Below, one piece after another: positions 20,901 to 28,919 of a stretch of DNA of 64,000 nt. Under the pieces are notes generated by a model that saw only the letters and a list, made by a program, of their open reading frames with translations, searched no databases and had not been told where the DNA came from. Source of the stretch: Panaeolus papilionaceus (taxonomy: Eukaryota > Basidiomycota > Agaricomycetes > Agaricales). A program made the position numbers and the translations under genes. The stretch covers positions 1,054,001 through 1,118,000 of the forward strand of contig JADNRZ010000013.1 in NCBI GenBank assembly GCA_015501605.1, given 5' to 3'. The stretch's first letter is position 1. Each line of letters begins with the position of its first letter.

Positions 20901-23777
20901 ACGACGACGAAGACGAAGACAACGAAGACAACGAAGACGAAGCTGATGGTGAAGATGAGGGTGACAATGAGGATGACAACGAGGATGAGGATGATGACCA
21001 GGATGAGGGTGACAATGACGATGACAACAAGGATGGAGACGAAGGCCAGGACCAAGTGAACTTGGGGGAGGGTGATGCTGGAGAGGAAGGTAGAGAGGAC
21101 GAACATGTAGAGAGCAGTGACGGCAACAACGAAAGCAGCTCAGATGGCAACAGCAGCGATAGATCCAAATCAGACACAAACTTGGATAGCGACAACCGTG
21201 ACAGCTCGTGTCAGGGGATCTGTCACAGAACCCCCACCCTGGCGCGGTTACGGTGCACAGCCTGGTCATCATCTCTAGATCACTGTACAGCCGCCCGTTG
21301 CATCATTGATACCCCTGTCGTAGTGCGCAGCCTCCTTTCCTGATTGTTTCGTCACCATCATTTGATATCGCATAGCCTTAGCCTATTCTTAGATTTAGTG
21401 CACAGCATACTGGTAGATAGTTTATCCGATGTAGTATATAGGCCAGTGGGGATCAGGATGATTCCTCACTCGATTATCAACTTGGCTTCTGGGCATTCCT
21501 ATCCCTTACATCATAATCGAGTCTCTACAGCAGTCTGCACCTCCCTAGCTCACTGCACACCATCTACTCCTCATCCTACAAGCCCTACCCTTCGCCCACA
21601 CCCTGCTCCCAATGTCTACTACACCAGAGATGTCCTTGGAAGAATTCGTCACTGAACAGTTCGACCAACTCTATGAGCGGATGAGGCTGCTCCAGGAGGA
21701 GCTTCGCTCCGTCACCAACCAGCTCTCTACCCAACAGACTATTGCAGCTATCGCACCTACCCAACCCTCTCGCCGTCAGCGGAAGAAGGCTGAGCCTCCC
21801 GCCCCACCGGCTCCTACTCCCCCACAAGGCACTATTCCCACCCACCTTCATATGTCGGGCACCTACCCTCAGAAGGACGACAAACCCGATCAGCAGTTGC
21901 TCACTGTCATTGTACCCGACGCGATGGCAGCGCACCTGGTTGGGCGAGGTGGAAGGGGTCTTAAACAGATCCATGACTTATCTGGTGCGCACATCCGAGC
22001 CTTTGAGGTAAAGGACGGATCAGCTGGTGCCCGCCACGTCTCTATTCGCGGTACCGACTCTCAAGTTGGTAATGCCCTCGTCGTATTGGGCAAGCGGCTC
22101 GCTCGTCGTCGAGTCCGCGCTCCTAGGCAGCGGGATGCTCCGGGTCCCGCTCGTGATGCCAGTGGGAGGCCAACCGCTGGGAAGTTCCGTGAAGCCCCTG
22201 TTCCCATCGTTCAGGCTGCTCCGGCCACTCAGCCCCCCTCGCCACCATCAATTCCTCAGTCCGCCACTCTAACCCCTGCAGCACCGTCGGCAACTCCTAC
22301 CCCTGCTCCAGGCTCTACTCCGGTCGTCCCCTCCATCGTCATGAACACGGCCGCCCCACCTTCACCGGTGGCTACCCCAGGTGCTCGATCAGCTTCGACG
22401 ACACCTGTGAACCAGCCCAACACTCCCATCGCGCCTACAGCCGTGATGCAGACCGCCAATCCTACCCCGGCACTCTCGCCTGGCTCGCCGATGAGCATTG
22501 ATGCGATGAGAGCCCACTTCTCAGCACTTGCGCCCACTCTTGGGAACCCTATCCCCCCCACCGCTCCTTCAAGGGGTGGTCGCGGTGTGGTTTTCCGGGA
22601 GCGCAGTGGACGAGGCGGTAGACGTGGAAGCTAAGGGATTTGCTGGGGCAGCAAATCTAGATGGGGAGATAGTGTCAGGGGATCTGTCACAGAACCCCCA
22701 CCCTGGCGCGGTTACGGTGCACAGCCTGGTCATCATCTCTAGATCACTGTACAGCCGCCCGTTGCATCATTGATACCCCTGTCGTAGTGCGCAGCCTCCT
22801 TTCCTGATTGTTTCGTCACCATCATTTGATATCGCATAGCCTTAGCCTATTCTTAGATTTAGTGCACAGCATACCGGTAGATAGTTTATCCGATGTAGTA
22901 TATAGGCCAGTGGGGATCAGGATGATTCCTCACTCGATTATCAACTTGGCTTCTGGGCATTCCTATCCCTTACAGCTCGGGCAACGATGATAATGGCAAC
23001 AACGATGAGGACAGCGACAGAAGCAGCAGCAAGAACAACTCGGATAGCGGCAGCCAAGATAATAGTGACATCAATATGGGCGATGGCAATGATGATGACG
23101 ATGTGAGCAAGGACGATGGTGGTGGTGACGATAATGACAGGCAAAGCAGTGGACAAGAAGTGTCCATGAGCGATGAGGAGAGCAGCAGGGTAGACGCAGA
23201 TGAGCAACCACAAACCGACACCACGAGCAAGGGCGAAAGCGACTCTGATCAATCAATCAAGTCTGTCACTACAAAAGATCTCAAGGCCATCCTTGAGCTA
23301 GATTCAAAGGAGGTCCTGCAATTTGGCCGAGTCAAAATAGGGAAGAATTTGGAAAACGCCGACTTGGCGATTGCATGCGATTTAGTACGTCGTGGAGAGA
23401 ACAACAGGGATCCGTCCTATGTTAAAGTTGAGTCTTTCGCTTGCTCTTTTTGCATGCATTCATTTTCTTTAATTTAGTATGATTTATTCGTTGATAAAAA
23501 CGCCCGCAACTCTCGGCCCCCTTCTTTTGAGCTGCAGAGCTTCTTTGGCCTGCTCAAACGCGTTTTTGTTCTTGACATCCCCGACTCCCCGGAATTTGGC
23601 ATCAAGGCAGAGACGGTCATCCTTGCGCTGGTGCGGGAAGCCAAAGTAAAGACTGTCAGCAACTTACCCTGCTACAAGGAGCTGGGGGCGCTGGAAGTTA
23701 TTGATTTGGCGACAATCAAGTGTGTTGTTGGGCGAGTTCATGATAGAAAGCACTGGTACATACTTGATCGTACCTGA
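17931..23777 (+). CDS. Plavaka (Tnp2-like) transposase, interrupted by an LTR element
   Basis: DDE-type transposase of the surrounding element. Coding blocks are 17931-20323, 20391-20698, 20754-21208, 22980-23420 and 23478-23777. Leaving out the LTR insertion and one target duplication they sum to 3897 nt (1298 codons) with every phase matching. The N-terminus has a zinc-knuckle-like CNHC...HLSSKSC. Family motifs follow: FLHFSDDRDIALGLLTDGFG (catalytic Asp about 465), IPGPKKPQDWDSF, FGFGDLPAIALVLRTKG (Asp about 554) with PCRIC, and PLDFMHLIWENLIPN (about 663). Then YYMNDPERLSACPLTIHSLL and the C-terminal CVVGRVHDRKHWYILDR. A long Asp/Glu/Asn tail precedes the C-terminal block; the insertion fell in it. 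As it stands, translation runs from residue ~1052 into the LTR and stops at 21343, losing the C-terminal ~245 residues but not the catalytic residues. Confidence 0.9.
21209..21510 (+). repeat. 5' LTR
   Basis: Starts TGTCAGGGG and ends CCCTTACA. It contains a TATA motif (TATATA, 21435-21440) about 33 nt upstream of the string ACTCGATTAT at 21468-21477, a plausible RNA start and self-priming sequence. Confidence 0.95.
21513..21522 (+). other. Candidate self-priming primer-binding site
   Basis: ATAATCGAGT, three bases after the 5' LTR, is the perfect 10-nt reverse complement of ACTCGATTAT at 21468-21477 within the LTR. No TGG-starting tRNA complement follows the LTR. The arrangement matches the Tf1/sushi type of priming, where the 5' end of the RNA folds back onto the primer site. 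Confidence 0.55.
21612..22634 (+). CDS. Gag-like coiled-coil/KH/RGG protein of the LTR element
   Basis: 340 aa, intronless, the only ORF of the retrotransposon. The N-terminal ~50 residues form a Leu/Gln-rich likely coiled coil (EQFDQLYERMRLLQEELRS). A KH-type RNA-binding domain follows at about residues 95-170: LLTVIVPDAMAAHLVGRGGR has the GxxG loop (GRGG) followed by GLKQIHDLSGAHIRAFE, then ARHVSIRG. A long Pro/Ala/Thr/Ser linker (about 190-310) is disordered. The C-terminus is Arg/Gly-rich (SRGGRG, SGRGGRRGS). Oligomerisation plus RNA binding is what a Gag needs, so it probably packages the element's RNA; this is inference. I see no CCHC knuckle. Confidence 0.85.
   Translation: MSTTPEMSLEEFVTEQFDQLYERMRLLQEELRSVTNQLSTQQTIAAIAPTQPSRRQRKKAEPPAPPAPTPPQGTIPTHLHMSGTYPQKDDKPDQQLLTVIVPDAMAAHLVGRGGRGLKQIHDLSGAHIRAFEVKDGSAGARHVSIRGTDSQVGNALVVLGKRLARRRVRAPRQRDAPGPARDASGRPTAGKFREAPVPIVQAAPATQPPSPPSIPQSATLTPAAPSATPTPAPGSTPVVPSIVMNTAAPPSPVATPGARSASTTPVNQPNTPIAPTAVMQTANPTPALSPGSPMSIDAMRAHFSALAPTLGNPIPPTAPSRGGRGVVFRERSGRGGRRGS
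22659..22672 (+). other. Polypurine tract
   Basis: AGATGGGGAGATAG directly abuts the 3' LTR, the usual place of plus-strand priming. Confidence 0.6.
22673..22974 (+). repeat. 3' LTR
   Basis: Same length as the 5' LTR with one base difference. It is followed directly by the second GCTCG target duplication. Confidence 0.95.
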
Positions 23778-24465
23778 AGCTTCGTGGTATAAGTTAGGTA
23801 CATTCTCACTCTCCTCAATCCGCTATTACCTCTCTGAATTTCTCTCAGATTTCAGATATCCTAAATATGTATATATAGCGTCACATATTCCATGTATTTT
23901 TGTGGTACTCCAACTACTCCGTTTCGACTTCAATTTTGTGCATTAACTGTGTTTAAGAATATATACACGTGTTTTTGTCTTCTTTTAACTGCAGATCTTG
24001 ATAATCATGCTTCCCCCTTCCCCCTAACATAAAATAGACTTGTCTGCTCAATCACCATAGCCAAGATTCCTTTTTCTGGATGGAATTTCTATCAAACACC
24101 TCCCTGTCCTTCCAGCCCTTTTCCGCCCTTTTCCACCTCCCCGTCTGAGGGCAGCTTGTAGTGGTTTTCATCTCTGGTTATCAGATGAATTTCTGTTTCT
24201 GTGAAAAGAAGGTTTGGGGCGGAAATTCTGACGCTTGGAGATCGTGTTTTTACATTTTCAATTCCTCTTGTCGTCATTGTCAGAATTTACGACTATAAAA
24301 AGGAGTTTTTTTTTTCCTCATTTTTCACCTTTCTGCTCTAGTGGAAAAAAGCGGAAAACCCTCACATAAAAAGTGGGATTTTCATTTCCTCCTAATTCCC
24401 ACTTGATGGTTTCCGCCCTTAACAAGATGATTTTCCTCCTTCCTCCTTTTGTCGGTGGGAATGGG

Positions 24466-24498
24466 GTGGGGAATTCCCACCCTGCTGGTTTCATAGTG
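24466..24498 (-). repeat. Right terminal inverted repeat of the Plavaka element
   Basis: Ends GCTGGTTTCATAGTG, the imperfect reverse complement of the left end, followed by GCC. The inner part is GGGGAATTCCCACC. Confidence 0.75.
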
Positions 24499-24563
24499 GC
24501 CGGTCAGCTCCTGCCTCCACATTCACTGCATTTATTGGACACATCCCAGAGGAACTTCTTTTG

Positions 24564-26122
24564 ATGTCACAACACGACAAATACATTCGCCCATTTGGAC
24601 GGAGGAGGCGACCCTTGATCTTGAACCACTTCTTCCCCGTCGAGCCCATGCAGCAACTTAGAACCACAGGACCAGTCTCCGTTGAACCATATATCACCAT
24701 TCCGGAAAACCCTGGATTTAGTCGCAATATTCTGTATGACTTACCTACAGTAAATAAGTCTTTTCATCGCCTAATGTCAACGCCAACAGGATCATGGGTC
24801 CCACCGGCTCAGGGAAGAGCACTGTGAGTCTCGGATTACTCTCTGATTATCGCATATTAACCATCATCATGTTGAGGTAGTTTATTGAGGCAGTTGCAGG
24901 AGAGCGTCAGAACTTGGGGATATCTAAAGACCAACTGGCTAGCTTCACGCAAGAAGTCAATGGATATAAGCTCCTCAACGCAACAATGGAATGGGACGTG
25001 GATGATGGCTTTCCCATTTATTTGATTGATACTCCGGGCTTCTCTGATAGCAGTATATCTGAAATGGAGATCGTGGGCAAGGTAAAAGATTGGATGTCCG
25101 ACAGGGAGTGAGTGCTTCACAGTGTAGGACTTTCCCCTGTCCTCCTAGCTCATATAACGAACAGTGTTACCGCGATCACTGCCATTCTGTACCTCTGTCC
25201 AATAACTGACACCAGGGTTCCAGGAAGCAAAAGGCAAACCATCAAAATGCTACGATCTCTTCTACACCAGGAATCTGCTGTCCGTGTTACGATTGTAACG
25301 ACTATGTGGGACAGGCTATACAATACACAAGCCGTGGAACGTGCAGATGCGCACTTTAAGCAGCTCAGGGACGATGTATGGAAGGTAATTAGTTGTACCT
25401 CTGCCCTGCTTTTGTAAATATGTCTAACAAAAGTACCCCTAGTTCAGGACCTGATCGCGCAAGGCGCACAGATTGTCAAATTCCAACCTGACCAGCAGTC
25501 AGCACTCGACATTATCGGCAATGCCCCAAATGATTTGAAGGCTTTCCCCCCTATCGACGAGGCGAAAATCCAAAGTAGTGATCCAGCTGCACCTCTTCTC
25601 TATCGGGAGCTTCTTGAACGCATTCAAAATTGCCGCCAAGAGATCAAAATGCTTCGAGACGATCAAATCCAACTCATTACCAGGCCCGACGACGAACTTG
25701 CATCTTTCGTGGTCCGCAAGCTTCAGGATGTGAGGCAGCGACTTTCTAAATTCATCGGACAGCTCGTAGGATTTGGACCACCTCCACCAGGATTCGATGA
25801 CGCACCTAGACAGGTCGCCTACCAGAATCTACTTGATAACGTCGTCGATGCTCGGGAGTATCACAATGCGCTTCAGCATGGCAATACCCAACTCAAACTG
25901 CTCCCGCAGTCTGATCCCCACCATGAATCCGTCATTCACAGTCAGCTTATGCAGACAGAAGAGAATCTGCGTAAATTTGCCGCCGAGCTCATCGAGTTTG
26001 GGCCACCGCCCAAAGGATTTGACCTCATGATACTTCCCAGTCATATACTGACCCCCAAGAATCGCATGAAGCAAACCTTGCACCAGGGAAAGTATTTGTT
26101 GAACAAGTTGTCGAAGTATTGA
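24564..26122 (+). CDS. AIG1/GIMAP-like P-loop GTPase (paralogue C)
   Basis: Plus-strand exons 24564-24733, 24790-24823, 24881-25107, 25165-25384 and 25448-26122 sum to 1326 nt (441 aa), all phases matching. The P-loop is IMGPTGSGKST; G3 is IYLIDTPGFSDSSISE; the PITDTRVPGSKR strand and the G4-like VTTMWDRLYN follow. Two ~70-residue helical repeats come next (LLYRELLERIQNCRQE ... FGPPPPGFD and YQNLLDNVVDAREYHN ... FGPPPKGFD). Instead of the basic tail of B, E, F and G, it ends with MILPSHILTP then a short Lys-rich helix (LHQGKYLLNKLSKY), like pseudogene A. The ATG is 62 nt beyond the target duplication of the Plavaka element, so the transposon inserted directly upstream and may supply or disturb its promoter. 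Confidence 0.87.
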
Positions 26123-26269
26123 ACACGAGGTGTAGGAGGAAATTATCTTGAATTATCTTCAAGTTTAGCTTCAATTAATTACACACTTCTTCACCCAGAT
26201 ATGGTCAATAGTTGGTAATTGAAGAGAAAAACTGGTGTAAAATTAATCTGGACGGGCCCAGTCAGTGAA

Positions 26270-27031
26270 CTATGCTACTTCATGCATCCACTGTTTCACT
26301 GCTTTCTGAATTGAGAGCTTTCTTGCTCTCTTCACAAGCACAAATCCGTCACGAAGGGTACCCGCTTCCTTCTCATTTCCTTCATCCTTCACTACTCCAT
26401 CGTGCACCAAAATCTGATCTTTCACAGTCCCCGAAGAGGCGTCATTCGCCAAGTAAACCTTCTTCCCTTGATGTGTGAGAGTACCCCGTTGGACTTCAAA
26501 CACGCGTGGTTTTACTCCAGCTTCGAACTTGATGCTTTGTGGCGGATTCAAAAGCTGAACGACAACACCCTCATCCATATCTTCATCTTCAGCCTCCTCT
26601 CCCTCAGTAGCCGCGTTTGTACCCTTGGAGTAAACGGTTAAGCTCGTGGTAGACATTGCAGCGGACCCTGCACTAAGCGGTGACAACGAATCAAGCTCAG
26701 AGGGTTTGGATGAACCATCCGATTCGATATCCAATGCATTCAAGTTCATCGTGAGCTTCCCGATGTCCGGCATCGGAGGGAGAGCAGGCAGCTTAGGCTT
26801 GCTTGTGGTCCTCTTCAAGATTCCTTTCACGGGCTTCGTCACCGGCGCATCAGCGCCTTCGTTTTTGCCCTTGCCCTTGCGCTCTCCGGACCCTATACTC
26901 TTGCGCGTTATGGAACGCGATACGGTCTTTGGTGGTTCATTTGATCCTGTATTACTGTCTATGTCGGCCATAGACATTTTAAACGACGCTCTGATTGCTT
27001 CTGCAAATTTCTGTGCTTCGGTTAGCGGCAT
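26270..27031 (-). CDS. Hypothetical disordered protein
   Basis: Single-exon ORF of 253 aa, not recognised. The N-terminus (MPLTEAQKFAEAIRASFKMS) looks helical. The middle is basic and Ser/Thr/Lys-rich (SRSITRKSIGSGERKGKGK; KPVKGILKRTTSKPK, which resembles a PP1-docking or phospho-site-rich segment). An acidic stretch follows (TEGEEAEDEDMDE). The last ~100 residues (IKFEAGVKPRVFEVQRG ... LRDGFVLVKRARKLSIQKAV) look more ordered. No intron is needed. It lies tail-to-tail with GTPase C, 147 bp apart. A short single-exon gene of this kind may be fast-evolving or lineage-specific. Confidence 0.6.
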   Translation of the reverse strand: MPLTEAQKFAEAIRASFKMSMADIDSNTGSNEPPKTVSRSITRKSIGSGERKGKGKNEGADAPVTKPVKGILKRTTSKPKLPALPPMPDIGKLTMNLNALDIESDGSSKPSELDSLSPLSAGSAAMSTTSLTVYSKGTNAATEGEEAEDEDMDEGVVVQLLNPPQSIKFEAGVKPRVFEVQRGTLTHQGKKVYLANDASSGTVKDQILVHDGVVKDEGNEKEAGTLRDGFVLVKRARKLSIQKAVKQWMHEVA

Positions 27032-27596
27032 GTGTGATGTGGTTGTTGGGGATGTAGGTTGAATGGGTGGTTGTTGGGTTAGTTGACTGGACTAGCTGGA
27101 GAGGGGGAAATGTACTAATAAACAAGAAGAGAGTGTGAATAGTGTTGTGAATGGGATACTGTGTAGGTGAAAAGGCAAAAACCGATCGACTTCGCGCTTA
27201 TTATATGTTCAACGGGCCTTCATTTTGGCTCAAACAATGCGACACTGACAACGAGCGTCAATAAAGCATACCTCAGGGCACATTACAGTCTAGCGCGTTG
27301 TCATGGGGCTAAGCATCTGAACAAAAGGCGCTTTGTAGAATGTTGGAATCAGCCAACGATCGCCGACAATGGTGTGATCGACGTGCACTGTGCATGGGCC
27401 AGCATGCCAAGCGCTTTAGAGTACATTGGTGAAAGTGGCCAAAATTAAAAGGAGCTTGCCTTTGCTTCCGTTTGTTGTGCGCATTGATACTAAGCTTAGT
27501 TATCGTGGGACTTTGCTCAAAGAAAGACCACCCATTGAGATAACATTTGACTAGCTGTGCAGAAGGCACATTAAACGACAGAATTTAATACGAAAA
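27032..27596. other. Intergenic region
   Basis: Between the hypothetical protein (minus strand, starting at 27031) and the 3' end of GTPase D. Only short ORFs without protein-like features. Confidence 0.4.
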
Positions 27597-28919
27597 TCAC
27601 AGCCAACTATGAAACCATCCTTTCAGCCTATCGAATATGGCACTTGGCCCAAACCCGTTAGCAATCTCAGGCTCGTCAGGTTTTGCCTCATGCTCTCCAT
27701 GTAGCTCCCTGAGCTGACCTTCCATGCGAAGGAGATACTGCTGAGCGTTGTTCAACCGAGTCTTCAATATTACACGCAGCTCTTGATGCGCTTGGGTATC
27801 GGGTTGTGCCAAGTCGAACTCGAGCGACTCCGTTTGCTGCCGCGCGGCGTCTATTCGATCTGTGAGGTCCTTGAACAGATAAAAACTGATGGATGTGTCT
27901 CGAAGCTCTCTTCCTCTTTTATTCGCTGGCGTAAGTGGATCGCAAAAAAAAGGGTGATGGGTAAAGGTGCACAGTCCGCCGCCCAGGATCTCGAGTGCTG
28001 AATCGTGGGTGTTGTCAAACCTAGTGATCAAAGTACCTTTACCGCGGTAATTCTAGTCAAGAAAAGATGTGGAATCAATTTGTATCCAAGTAAGAAAGAG
28101 AAAGATTGAACGAAGTCGACAGTCGGGCGCACCTTCCAAACATCTCGACCCAGCTGCTCCAGATTTGACACCGCCCGTTCTTTTCCTTGTTGATTCCATA
28201 CACGATCCCACATCGTTGTGACGATAGTCAACTGCCAACTGGGTCCTCCTACGATACTTTGAAACATTTCGATAGTCCTCTTTTTCTTCCCACTGAGTCT
28301 TATGTCAGTGATTGGGAGCAGGTAAAGGATGTGGTGAAAGTAGGCAATCCTACGAGTTTGATTGAGGGAGCACATTTTATAAGTGTCTTTCAAGATTCAT
28401 TTTTAATGAATCGGGTTACCCATGGCTAGACATCCACTCTTTCAGCATTTTAATTATCTCCATATCTGACATCGTGCTATCACAAAACCCAGGTGTGTCG
28501 ATTAGGTAGATCGGGGAGGACTCGTTTTGACCATAGGTGAGGAAGTCAGCGTTGAGTGTTTTATAAGCGGATATGCATTGGGTGTAGCCTTCGAGCTGAT
28601 TCTTGGAGATTCCCAAAGATCCATACCCGCAAAATGCCTCGATAAAATATAAAGAAGCGATGAAATACGTGCAGTCTGATGAGACAGATCGGGTAGATTT
28701 CAAAGAAAAAGACTCACACTACTTTTGCCGGCACCTGTTGGGCCCATGACCCTGCGCTTGGTTAGTATGAAAGCGAGTGATAGAATTTCAAGGTAGTTAT
28801 TATACATACAAGACACAAATGAATTTTGGCGGAACCCATAGGTCTCCTGGGTGGAATTGTGGCTCCTCTGGCTCAACGGAAACATTTCCGTGTACTTTGA
28901 ATATTATATATTGATGCAT
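27597..28919 (-). CDS. AIG1/GIMAP-like P-loop GTPase (paralogue D)
   Basis: Minus-strand exons 28810-28919, 28718-28751, 28420-28637, 28133-28349 and 27597-28052 sum to 1035 nt (344 aa). P-loop VMGPTGAGKSS, G3 IYLIDTPGFCDSTMSD, LLPITDIRLSGKKKRT, G4-like VTTMWDRVWN. One helical repeat (LFKDLTDRIDAARQQTES) follows, then a short acidic stretch and an amphipathic end (AIFDRLKGWFHSWL) rich in Trp/Leu/Lys. At the start of exon 3, where paralogues have AG before TTTATCGAG, this gene has AT. The next in-frame acceptor is the GAG of that same codon string, which keeps the frame but removes the Phe-Ile-Glu that all paralogues have after the P-loop. It may therefore be weakly functional. Confidence 0.75.

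Larger units (their letters stand above)
21209..22974 (+). mobile_element. Young non-autonomous LTR retrotransposon encoding a KH-domain protein
   Basis: Two 302-bp direct repeats (21209-21510 and 22673-22974) begin TG and end CA. They are identical except for T versus C in the word GCATAYCGG/GCATACTGG region (LTR1 CATACTGG, LTR2 CATACCGG). A 5-bp target duplication GCTCG flanks the element (21204-21208 and 22975-22979). A purine tract AGATGGGGAGATAG lies directly before the 3' LTR. The 1.16-kb interior holds one ORF and no protease, reverse transcriptase, RNase H or integrase, so it depends on another element. One difference in 302 sites indicates very recent insertion. It landed inside the acidic tail of the Plavaka transposase. 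Confidence 0.95.
9516..24498 (+). mobile_element. Plavaka/CACTA-type DNA transposon carrying four genes
   Basis: The left end reads CACTGTAAACCCAGC and the reverse complement of the right end reads CACTATGAAACCAGC (12 of 15 identical). Both continue into similar GGGGAAATTCCCC / GGGAATTCCCC blocks. The triplet GCC flanks both sides (9513-9515 and 24499-24501), the 3-bp target duplication typical of CACTA-like elements. Repeats of the GGGAATTCCC type recur within ~300 bp of each end, as subterminal repeats often do. Inside are a Plavaka transposase (17931-23777, plus) and three more genes at 9954 (minus), 13248 (plus) and 14353 (minus). A MITE-like element (12457-13085) and an LTR element (21209-22974) inserted later. 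The total is 14,983 bp. It sits between GTPase paralogues B and C. Confidence 0.8.
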
